Source: Deltaproteobacteria bacterium (GTDB lineage: Bacteria; Myxococcota_A; Polyangia; JAAYKL01). Taken from it: a stretch of 36,989 nt of DNA. The notes under the pieces are model-generated. The model was not told the origin of the DNA. It worked only from the letters and a program-made list of their open reading frames with translations, and made no database searches. Made by a program: the position numbers and the translations under genes. How positions within the stretch are numbered: position 1 is the stretch's first letter; each line of letters begins with the position of its first letter. Below, piece after piece: positions 7,201-14,177 of this stretch. The stretch is from the NCBI GenBank assembly GCA_016936575.1, contig JAFGXQ010000236.1, positions 1 to 36,989 of the forward strand. The letters run 5' to 3'.

Positions 7201-8084
7201 CAATGATTGTCTGTATCTGGAATGCTTACGTTGTGCTGGTGGGTGAGGATGCCTTTTTGCGCCAGGCGGCGCTGCAGGTTCATTCGAATTTCGTGACGTA
7301 AATCCCATGCATTGGCCGGGCTGTCAGCCCAGGCGGTCACCCAGCATTTGACGCCCTGTTTGTCGAGTTCCACACACCAGAAATGCGGGGGTTCATGGTC
7401 GGCGATTTTTTTGCTGTCAATGGCCGCCTGGATGGCTTCGTTTCTCACCTCGTCAATATCGGCAGCGGGATGTACCCAGAACGCTACTTTGGCCCACTGA
7501 TAGTCATCATAGAGGGACAGGTTTAGAAAGTCCGTACTGATAACTTTCGCATTGGGCACCACATATCGCTGCCAGTCCCAGCGTTTAATAACCATGTGGG
7601 TCGCAGTGATGTCTTCGATGGTACCGTAGTGGTCATTGATGATAACAGTATCCGAGACGTTGACCGCACGCGACAAGGTGAGCATCAGCCCCGATACCAG
7701 GTTTTCCAGTACCGGCCGGGCTACAATGCCGATAACAATACTCAGAATCGCCAGAATCGCTGACAGCATGGTGGCCGGAACGGTTCCCAGCAGCGGGAAT
7801 GCCGCGCCCAGTAACATGAGTACCAGCGCGACGCCTATCAGTACATGGCGAATCACGGAATATCGAAATTTTACGCTTTTTAATGCGTGTCTCTTTGCGC
7901 GTCTCTTCGGGTCCGATACCGGTGATTCGGTTTCTACCGGCAAGTCGTGACTGGTTTGTTTCATTCGTTCCCGCTGTCTCTTTTCAACTCGTCGAAGCAA
8001 TACGAGTATTACGATGACGAGGAAAAAGAGCGTTCCAATCACGACCAGTGACAGAATGGAAAATGTGTTTGAAATCAGGTTCAT
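7194..8084 (-). CDS. MscS-family small-conductance mechanosensitive channel
   Basis: 296 aa. One TM helix near the N-terminus (about 8-30), a basic cytosolic loop, then two TM helices (about 80-130) that include the pore-lining region, followed by the MscS beta domain (VSDTVIINDHYGTIEDITATH, WQRYVVPNAKVIST) and an alpha/beta C-terminal domain. These channels open on membrane tension and release solutes during hypo-osmotic shock; location is the inner membrane. The start codon overlaps the stop of the upstream symporter gene (ATGA at 8084-8081), which argues for translational coupling and a shared osmotic or solute-transport role. The length is close to that of E. coli MscS. Confidence 0.88.
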   Translation of the reverse strand: MNLISNTFSILSLVVIGTLFFLVIVILVLLRRVEKRQRERMKQTSHDLPVETESPVSDPKRRAKRHALKSVKFRYSVIRHVLIGVALVLMLLGAAFPLLGTVPATMLSAILAILSIVIGIVARPVLENLVSGLMLTLSRAVNVSDTVIINDHYGTIEDITATHMVIKRWDWQRYVVPNAKVISTDFLNLSLYDDYQWAKVAFWVHPAADIDEVRNEAIQAAIDSKKIADHEPPHFWCVELDKQGVKCWVTAWADSPANAWDLRHEIRMNLQRRLAQKGILTHQHNVSIPDTDNHCP

Positions 8085-9517
8085 CGGCTTACGGGGTCCT
8101 TTCGGCGCAGATAAATTATGTGAATTGCACTATATGTAAGTAGTGACGCGGGGATTCCGAATATGTTTGCGTTCAGCCCCAACGGGGAAAAGGAGATGGA
8201 CGATAGCGCGATAGTGACGCTGCCCCCGACAAGCATGGCGGATACCGCCGCCGCCTGGGAGTGGCGTTTCATAAAAAGGCAGGCCAGCACCGGAACAAAC
8301 AATCCGCTCACCATGAATGCGTACGAATGCAGCATTAAATCCAGAACGCTGGTCATTGACATGGCCAATCCGATTGCGATGACTCCCAGAAGCAATGTGG
8401 CCAGCTGCGACAAGCGAAGCAATTGAGGCTGGGAGATCTGCGGTTTCCATTTTGCGATAATGTCCGATACCACATTGCCTGACGCGGCGATGAGGCAGGA
8501 GTCCGCAGTGGATAGAATGGCCGAAAAATAGGCGGACATGAGCACCCCCATGGCGCCGACGGGCAACAGGGTGCTAAGCATCATGGGCAGCCCTTTTTCC
8601 GGGTCCGGCATCCCTTGGTCCGGTGCCATCGGGAGCAATCCTTTCAGGTACGCGGCTTTGGCCAGCAGCCCCATGCCCACACCGACAAATGCAATCACCG
8701 GCCACTCAAAGAAGCCGGCCAGATACCACGCTCGTTTTGCCGTTTTTTCGTCGGCGGCCGCGAAAATCCGTTGGTACAGGGTCATTCCCACAAACCAGAT
8801 GGGTACAATGGTGATCAGCCAGTTGATAAACGTGACGCCCTTTAGATTGGTCAGGGAAAACATATTCGCAGGTAACACATCAATCACTGCAGTCACGCCG
8901 CCCAGGGATGATACACAGACCGGTATGCCGACGAAGGTGAGGCCCAGCAGCAGCACGGTCCATTGAATCGTGTCGGTGTAAATGACTGCTTTCAGTCCGC
9001 CGAGGGCGGTGTAGGCCACTGCGCCGATTCCCATGATAACGAGTGTGAGTTGGGGGCTGAACGCGGGGAATGTAGCGGAGGCCAGTTTGGCGCCGGCCAA
9101 AAGCTGTGAACTGGTGAACCCCAGGTATCCCAACGCTGAGATGATTGCCGCGACAAGCGCCGCAGTTCTGCCGAAATGGCTTTCAAATAAATCCGGAAAT
9201 GAAAGGGCTTTATTAAATCGTTCTGTATGCCGCAAATGAGGAATCAGCAGGGTCGCGCTGACGACGGCGCCGATCAGTCCGGTAAACAGCAGCCAGGAAC
9301 CGCTCAGGCCCATGGTGAAACCGAGTCCACCCAGACCGATGGAAAATCCGCCGCCCACGTCGGTCGCCACCACCGACAATCCGATATGTCCGGCGTTCAT
9401 TTTTCGGCCGCCTACGTAGTAGTCTGACACGCCGCGGTTTTTTTTCCAGAAATAGATGCCCACGCCGAGCATGGCGAATAAATAGAGAACAAAAATGGCG
9501 GCGTCGATGAAATGCAT
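8081..9517 (-). CDS. Sodium:solute symporter (SSS family)
   Basis: 478 aa; AGGAG lies 5 bases before ATG 9517. The protein is hydrophobic throughout with about 12-13 TM helices. SSS hallmarks include the early segment YYVGGRKMNAGHIGLSVVATDVG (sodium-binding TM1 region) and GGLKAVIYTDTIQ, the family signature seen in PutP, PanF and SglT. Such carriers use the sodium gradient to import proline, pantothenate, sugars, carboxylates or similar solutes; the substrate cannot be assigned. It is co-transcribed with the downstream MscS-type channel. A 12-bp palindrome lies 25 bp upstream of its start and may be an operator. Confidence 0.88.
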   Translation of the reverse strand: MHFIDAAIFVLYLFAMLGVGIYFWKKNRGVSDYYVGGRKMNAGHIGLSVVATDVGGGFSIGLGGLGFTMGLSGSWLLFTGLIGAVVSATLLIPHLRHTERFNKALSFPDLFESHFGRTAALVAAIISALGYLGFTSSQLLAGAKLASATFPAFSPQLTLVIMGIGAVAYTALGGLKAVIYTDTIQWTVLLLGLTFVGIPVCVSSLGGVTAVIDVLPANMFSLTNLKGVTFINWLITIVPIWFVGMTLYQRIFAAADEKTAKRAWYLAGFFEWPVIAFVGVGMGLLAKAAYLKGLLPMAPDQGMPDPEKGLPMMLSTLLPVGAMGVLMSAYFSAILSTADSCLIAASGNVVSDIIAKWKPQISQPQLLRLSQLATLLLGVIAIGLAMSMTSVLDLMLHSYAFMVSGLFVPVLACLFMKRHSQAAAVSAMLVGGSVTIALSSISFSPLGLNANIFGIPASLLTYSAIHIIYLRRKDPVSR

Positions 9518-9541
9518 GGGCTCCTTTTGGGTGTTTAATTG

Positions 9542-9553
9542 TTAGCATGCTAA
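9542..9553. promoter_or_regulatory. Palindrome upstream of symporter-channel operon
   Basis: TTAGCATGCTAA is a perfect 12-bp palindrome 25 bp upstream of ATG 9517, in the gap after the second activator gene. Position and symmetry fit a repressor or activator site; the cognate protein is unknown. Confidence 0.35.
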
Positions 9554-9605
9554 ACATTTGTATGCAAAAAGGCAAGGGGCGTTGACCGTACAGTGCGGTC
9601 GGGGG

Positions 9606-11039
9606 TTATTTCCGGGCGTCCAGGTAACGGTACAGGGTGGCGCGGCCCACGCCGAGGAGTTTGGCTGCTTTGGCTTTGTTTCCGCCGGTCTGTTCCAGGG
9701 CGGCGTCTATGTTTACCGGCGTCAGTGTTTTGGAGGGTTTTGCGGTCGCTGCCGCGGGCATCTGCGAGGGGCGAGCCGGGAAGGACTGCCCTTTGTTTTC
9801 TTCGAACCAGGCTTTGAATTGCGGCGATAAGTGGCCCGGCTCGATTATGCCGCCCCGCGCTTTAATGAGGGCGAACTGAATAACGCTCTGCAGTTCGCGA
9901 ACGTTGCCGGGCCAGGGGTATTCCAGAAACAGTGACATGGCTTCTGTGGAAACGCCCAGCGAGGTCTGCCCGGTTTCTTTGGCGCGTTTGAGAAAACTCT
10001 CCACCAGCAACGGAATATCGCCCGGGCGCTCACTCAGGGAAGGAATTTCCACCGGCACTACATTGAGCCGATAATACAAATCTTCGCGGAACTCTCCCTT
10101 TTCAACTTCTTCTTTTAAGTTTTTATTGGTGGCGCTGATAATGCGCACATCCACAGTGATGCTCTTTTCGTCTCCCACTCTTTCGAAGCGCCCTTCCTGC
10201 AGCACCCGCAGCAATTTTGCCTGGAGCAGCTTGGGCATTTCAGCCACTTCGTCGAGGAACAGGGTACCGCCGTCAGCCAATTCGAACCGGCCGCGTTTGT
10301 CTCGGATGGCCCCGGTGAAGGCGCCCCGCACGTGCCCGAACAGTTCGCTTTCCAGCACCCCCTCGGGAAGGGCCGCACAGTTCACCGGGACAAAGGGCAT
10401 ATTGGCGCGAACGCCTTCATTGTGAATGGCACTGGCCACCAGCTCTTTGCCGGTACCGCTTTTTCCGTAGATGTGAATGGGCACATTAATATCCGCCACT
10501 TCTTTGATGGTTTCAAACAGTTCGCACATCTGGGGGTCTTTGCCGATAATACCGGCAAACGAATGGATTGCTTTAAGTCGGTTGCGAAGCGCAGTGAGTT
10601 CACTGATATCTTCAAGCAGCACAATAGCCATTTTTTTTTCATCGTGGACAAAAGGAGATGCGCTGATCATGATTTGCCGTTCCCGGGTCTGGTCGCCGTC
10701 TTTTACATAGACTTCTGTATGCAGTCGGCTCACCTGGTTGCCGAAGATGGCACTTTGGGCGGATTCTCTGATTTTGCAGTGGGAGCACTCGGTGGAGTGG
10801 CCGCATCCGGCTGGTGTTGCCGCTGCATTGATGCAGTGCAGAATGTCTCCTCCCAACTGGTCGTGCAACGTTGCTTTTCCCTCGCCGAACCCCACCTGCA
10901 TCGCGTCATTCACCATTTTCACCCGACGCTCGCTGTCCATCACCATCACACCGCAGGGAATGGCATTGAATAGGCTCTGCAGGAATTCGGTGCTCTGTAT
11001 GTCTGTTTTTATTTCATTCAATGGAACTTTCAACTCCAT
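9606..11039 (-). CDS. PAS-containing sigma-54-dependent transcriptional activator
   Basis: 477 aa from ATG 11039. The frame is open to 11246, but the upstream part overlaps the promoter of the divergent gene, and 11039 starts just before the first domain; the start remains uncertain. PAS domain at about 16-150 with a cysteine cluster: Cys69, Cys79, Cys85 and Cys88 (GCGHSTECSHCKIR), a pattern known in PAS sensors and suggesting a metal, Fe-S or thiol switch. AAA+ domain: Walker A GKSGTGKE (192-199), GAFTGA (239-244), Walker B GGTLFLDE (257-264). A Fis-type HTH is at the C-terminus (GGNKAKAAKLLGVGRATLYRYL). Cytosolic one-component sensor-activator. The gene lies upstream of the symporter-channel pair on the same strand, but no -24/-12 site was found in front of that pair. 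Confidence 0.9.
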   Translation of the reverse strand: MELKVPLNEIKTDIQSTEFLQSLFNAIPCGVMVMDSERRVKMVNDAMQVGFGEGKATLHDQLGGDILHCINAAATPAGCGHSTECSHCKIRESAQSAIFGNQVSRLHTEVYVKDGDQTRERQIMISASPFVHDEKKMAIVLLEDISELTALRNRLKAIHSFAGIIGKDPQMCELFETIKEVADINVPIHIYGKSGTGKELVASAIHNEGVRANMPFVPVNCAALPEGVLESELFGHVRGAFTGAIRDKRGRFELADGGTLFLDEVAEMPKLLQAKLLRVLQEGRFERVGDEKSITVDVRIISATNKNLKEEVEKGEFREDLYYRLNVVPVEIPSLSERPGDIPLLVESFLKRAKETGQTSLGVSTEAMSLFLEYPWPGNVRELQSVIQFALIKARGGIIEPGHLSPQFKAWFEENKGQSFPARPSQMPAAATAKPSKTLTPVNIDAALEQTGGNKAKAAKLLGVGRATLYRYLDARK

Positions 11040-11166
11040 CCCCACATTCGAATTCGAACCGCATGGATGCCCCCGCAGCGACTGACTGTATATCAAACCT
11101 TCTTCATGCGCGTAACCCCTTTTATTGGGCCGAATCAATAAATGCCGCTTCTGTCCCATAATGATA

Positions 11167-11194
11167 TTGTGAATTTGCACCGCCTGCATATAAT
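11167..11194 (+). promoter_or_regulatory. Sigma-70-type promoter for the beta-barrel protein gene
   Basis: TTGTGA (11167-11172), 16-base spacer, perfect TATAAT (11189-11194). Expected start near 11201, about 44 bases before ATG 11245 and upstream of AAGGAG. Confidence 0.5.
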
Positions 11195-11244
11195 GCCTTT
11201 CCAACAACATTGAAAAATTCACAGGGACTACCCAAGGAGTTTTC

Positions 11245-12105
11245 ATGAAAACGATGACCCTATTTTATGTACTTATTGTCGGGCTGTTGCTGAGTCTGTT
11301 CTCGTTCAGCACACTTGCCCAGGATGAAGAAATGGTTGAGCCCGCCGCAGATGACTGGGGTGCCCCGGCGGGAGATCCGGCGGCCGGCCCGGCTGCGCCT
11401 GCAGAACCTACACCGATGCAGACCGATGTGGCTGCCGCGCCTGCCGCACCGGGCGGCAAAAATCTGGCCGAAAACCCCGGGCAGGCGTACCACTCGGTGG
11501 GACTGCGGTTCCGTTGGATATTCGTTCCCAAGTGGTTCATCACCATGTTTAATGTAGACATCAACGCCCAGAACGAAAAACATCCGCTTATCAGCAACCT
11601 GGGATTCGGCGCGGAATACACCTACCGCAAAGACAACTTCGACATTACCGCCGCCTTCTGGTATGCGCAGCTTGATTGGGAAGATCCGATTTATTTCAAG
11701 AACGGTGACGAACCGCCGCAGAGCTGGACCGAAGTGACCAGCGGGTTGAGCGCGCTGCTGATGACCGCCGATTTTATCTGGTCCGCCCCGATTCGCGACT
11801 GGGTGGCCATCACCTATGGCGTGGGTCTGGGTATGGGGATTACCGTCGGCGACAAGATTACCGAGACGGAAGCGTACTTCGATGGCGACGAGCTGGCACC
11901 GTGTGTAGACGTGGGAAATCCCAACGGCGAATATTGTGAAGTGGGAGGCGAATACGGCAAAGAATATGATAAGCTTCCGGTGGTGCCCTGGATTAATCTG
12001 CTGGTGGGCGCCCGCTTCAAGCCCCATGAACACATGGCCATTTATGTGGATACCGGTTTCGGCATCGGGTTCCAGATGGGGGTTCGCGGCGGCTACATTT
12101 TTTAA
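11245..12105 (+). CDS. Predicted outer-membrane beta-barrel protein
   Basis: 286 aa; AAGGAG is 6 bases before ATG 11245. Signal peptide 1-25 with probable cleavage after LAQ. Residues about 28-75 form an acidic, then Ala/Pro-rich, low-complexity linker. From about residue 80 alternating hydrophobic strands with aromatic girdles are seen (SVGLRFRWIFVPKWF, LGFGAEYTYRKDNFDI), ending in GGYIF with a C-terminal Phe, the usual signal for Bam-dependent outer-membrane insertion. Two cysteines (near 220 and 231) lie in a presumed loop. I do not recognise a specific family. It is divergent from the PAS activator, but its promoter looks sigma-70-like. Confidence 0.72.
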   Translation: MKTMTLFYVLIVGLLLSLFSFSTLAQDEEMVEPAADDWGAPAGDPAAGPAAPAEPTPMQTDVAAAPAAPGGKNLAENPGQAYHSVGLRFRWIFVPKWFITMFNVDINAQNEKHPLISNLGFGAEYTYRKDNFDITAAFWYAQLDWEDPIYFKNGDEPPQSWTEVTSGLSALLMTADFIWSAPIRDWVAITYGVGLGMGITVGDKITETEAYFDGDELAPCVDVGNPNGEYCEVGGEYGKEYDKLPVVPWINLLVGARFKPHEHMAIYVDTGFGIGFQMGVRGGYIF

Positions 12106-12170
12106 CCGCTCGCAACGTAATTGTATATCCCAACAGATTTGCTGACAGGCAGGAGTTCCCTTTGCAACGG

Positions 12171-12950
12171 TTATTCCATGCAGGCGTTGTACGCGGCGAT
12201 TTCGGTTTCTGAGCAGGTGGGGTCTGCGGGGATGCAGCCGGCCAGGAAGTCGAGCACTGCGCCGGATTGATCAGCCAGCAGCGTCAGCGCTCCGGTGTAG
12301 CAGACAGTGTAGTGTTGCTGTTCGGTCAGTACGGCATCCGTATCCCGTAGGCATTGGGATTCGAATGTGCACATCAGGTCGGCTACTTCTTCTACCGTCA
12401 CGCTACTTTCGATACCCATGATACAGGCGGTAAATGCGGCTTCTGAGGCAGCGTCGTCGTTGAATGTGCTACAGGGTTCTTCTGCCAGACAGTCAAACGT
12501 CTGGGTAACCGTGTTTTCTCCGAGCGCGGCGATTTCGGTACAATCTGCCTGGGCTGCTTCGATGTCGGTCGAATCCCATCCGCAGTTGGTGCCGATGGTG
12601 TCAATGCCTGATTCACACGCCGAAACCGCCCCCTGATCGGCGTCCGAATCGGTATCTGCATCTGTATCCGCATCGGTGTCGGTATCGGTATCTGCATCGG
12701 TATCGGTATCGGAATCTGCATCGGTATCTGCATCGGTATCGGTATCGGAATCTGCATCGGTGTCGGTGTCTGCATCGGTGTCGGTGTCGGTATCTGTATC
12801 CGTATCCCCATCACCACCGGTATCACTGTCAGAGGTATTGGAATCTGTGTCGTCGTTGTTGTCGTTGGGGTCTGACGCGTCATCTCCGCATCCGATGATA
12901 CCGACCGTGAGCAATACGCCCATACATAAAAAAAGTATTACCTGTTTCAT
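12171..12950 (-). CDS. Cys-rich lipoprotein with Asp-rich linker
   Basis: 259 aa; AAGGAGA precedes ATG 12950. Signal sequence with lipobox IIGC (Cys21). Residues about 25-108 are a very long acidic linker of Asp alternating with Thr, Ala or Ser. The C-terminal 150 residues contain about ten cysteines in short helical repeats (for example DCTEIAALGENTVTQTFDC), likely disulphide-bonded. The architecture suggests a surface lipoprotein that holds a small Cys-rich domain away from the membrane. Family unknown. The 26522 gene encodes a protein of the same overall design, so the two may be distant paralogues. Confidence 0.78.
   Translation of the reverse strand: MKQVILFLCMGVLLTVGIIGCGDDASDPNDNNDDTDSNTSDSDTGGDGDTDTDTDTDTDADTDTDADSDTDTDADTDADSDTDTDADTDTDTDADTDADTDSDADQGAVSACESGIDTIGTNCGWDSTDIEAAQADCTEIAALGENTVTQTFDCLAEEPCSTFNDDAASEAAFTACIMGIESSVTVEEVADLMCTFESQCLRDTDAVLTEQQHYTVCYTGALTLLADQSGAVLDFLAGCIPADPTCSETEIAAYNACME
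12640..12830 (-). repeat. Tandem Asp-codon repeat in lipoprotein gene
   Basis: Degenerate 6-bp units alternate GTC/ATC-type complements of Asp codons with Thr, Ala or Ser codons. Several 12-18-bp blocks recur exactly, pointing to expansion by slippage or recombination. Confidence 0.8.
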
Positions 12951-12970
12951 AACCTCTCCTTGTTATTTGT

Positions 12971-12987
12971 GTTGTTCCTTCAACAAC
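12971..12987. other. Small inverted repeat upstream of the Cys-rich lipoprotein
   Basis: GTTGTT-ccttc-AACAAC forms perfect 6-bp arms 21 bases upstream of ATG 12950. It may be an operator or leader hairpin. Nothing else convincing is seen in 12988-13138. Confidence 0.3.
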
Positions 12988-13138
12988 CGCTACGCTCCTT
13001 TGCGTATTTTGTATGAACGGTTCGCGGACCAAAATGTTTATAGAGAGGAACTGAAAAAAGACGGTCCTGGGAGGATTACAATGGTGTGAAAACGATGGCC
13101 CGATATTGCAGCGTTTTTAAGAGGGCGTTGCAGTGCGG

Positions 13139-13660
13139 TCAGAGCGAGAATTCCAGCACCAGCTCCATATCTTCGCAGACATCTTCGAGCGTATCGCGAA
13201 GACTGGCGATGTCGGTTCCTTTGGGCGTCTGAACTTTGCCTTTGATTTTAAACATGGGTGTACCGATAAACGCCATATTGACGAGTGAGGTATCCATGGA
13301 AATGACATTCACATCGTTTTGAGACAGAACCGCGCTGAGTCGACTGACAATTCCCGGGCGATCGTGGCCGGTGGCTTCAAAACTGTACTCGTGGGTGCCG
13401 CCGGCGTCGGATTTCTGGCTTGCTTTGCGAAAATGGGTGGTGATTTCCAGTTCGGATTCGATTTTTTTCACATCGTTCTGAATTTGCGTAATGGCCGTAT
13501 CATCGGCAGAAAACAACACCAGCAAGGCGAAATCTCCGGCGAGGGTTGCCATCCGACTGTCTTCAAAGTTTCCGCCGGCATTATGTACGACCGCCGACAG
13601 GCGAGATACCAATCCGGGGCGATCCGGCCCAATCGCATACATTACCATTTTCGTTGTCAT
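13139..13660 (-). CDS. GcvR-like double ACT-domain protein
   Basis: 173 aa from ATG 13660, chosen because AAAGGAGA lies 7 bases upstream; the open frame to 13816 runs through a repeat-like leader. Two ACT domains in tandem: about 5-75 (MVMYAIGPDRPGLVSRLSAVVHNAGGN) and about 92-170 (YSFEATGHDRPGIVSRLSAVLSQNDVN). Both carry the DRPG turn where ACT domains bind amino acids. Two ACT domains with no other domain is the architecture of GcvR, which controls glycine cleavage genes in enterobacteria through GcvA. No gcv genes are present, so the actual ligand and partner are unknown. Cytosolic. Confidence 0.8.
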   Translation of the reverse strand: MTTKMVMYAIGPDRPGLVSRLSAVVHNAGGNFEDSRMATLAGDFALLVLFSADDTAITQIQNDVKKIESELEITTHFRKASQKSDAGGTHEYSFEATGHDRPGIVSRLSAVLSQNDVNVISMDTSLVNMAFIGTPMFKIKGKVQTPKGTDIASLRDTLEDVCEDMELVLEFSL

Positions 13661-13692
13661 AGAAATCTCCTTTAACGCCTTGTACCGCTTTC

Positions 13693-13740
13693 CCTTCCCC
13701 TTGCACCCACCGAAATCGGGGGAAGGCCGGGATGAGGGTG
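13693..13740. repeat. REP-like inverted repeat in gcvR leader
   Basis: CCTTCCCC at 13693-13700 pairs with GGGGAAGG at 13719-13726 and is followed by CCGGGATGAGGGTG. It resembles the GC-rich 'GGGAGAGGGCCGGGGTGAGGG' type of dispersed intergenic repeat seen in many proteobacterial genomes. It ends about 33 bases upstream of the gene start. Confidence 0.4.
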
Positions 13741-13866
13741 AATGACTCGTACCGTTTTGGTGCGAACCGAATGGCATTTTAGCACACCACTGTGGTGGAA
13801 GGAAAATTCTCGTCATTGCCGGGCGGGGCCGATTGGGTGTGCGTAGGTCGAAAAAAAGAAAGGCGG

Positions 13867-14080
13867 GTCCCTATAAGAGCCATCTCAGTTCTTTAAACTA
13901 GGGACCGGAGGGTAGGGTAGTCCTTGAGCGTCATTTGCAAAAACACCAGGCAGGTTGCGGTGAATCTGCTCCTGACAAAAGTAGGTTGCTTGGACTATAA
14001 GCATGAAGCGTGCCAAGAATGGGAGATGTGCAAAAAACCCGGTATTCCAGCTTTTTATCGGGCGAAAAAATGCCTTTTTA
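13867..14080 (+). ncRNA. Candidate structured RNA (hairpin-rich intergenic segment)
   Basis: Four potential helices occur in order: GGTCCCTA pairing with TAGGGACC (8 bp, roughly 13867-13909); CAGGCAG with CTGCTCCTG (about 13950-13976, one bulge); CTTGG with CCAAG (about 13990-14018); and CCCG with CGGG (about 14038-14064), followed by an A/T-rich stretch. The plus strand is assumed. No known riboswitch or housekeeping RNA motif was recognised. Confidence 0.3.
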
Positions 14081-14177
14081 TGACCAGTGTGATATCTATT
14101 TTTCGGTTTTGAAATTTAATCCTTTCTAATTCGAAGATGGACCATGGGGTCAAAATGTACCGGGAGGAGCAGGGGCA

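Larger units (their letters stand above)
13661..14177. other. 517-bp gene-free region between gcvR-like and slt-like genes
   Basis: The part next to gcvR contains its ribosome site and the REP-like repeat. The remainder has no convincing ORF: a 62-codon TTG-initiated frame at 13924-14112 lacks a ribosome site and recognisable features. From 13867 onward several nested hairpins are visible, listed separately as a possible RNA. Confidence 0.6.

Noticed and set aside
9583..9599. Inverted repeat GACCG...CGGTC after the PAS activator gene as a terminator
   Set aside because: Only 5-bp arms and no T-run on the minus strand; too weak to call.
9518..9605. Sigma-54 promoter in front of the symporter gene
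   Set aside because: A TTTTTGCA element exists on the minus strand, but the bases 10 upstream are CC rather than GG, so the -24 element is missing.
13661..13816. 52-residue N-terminal extension of the GcvR-like protein
   Set aside because: It translates the REP-like repeat, and a good ribosome site precedes ATG 13660.
13924..14112. 62-codon TTG-initiated frame
   Set aside because: No ribosome site, no recognisable motif, and it runs through several potential RNA helices.
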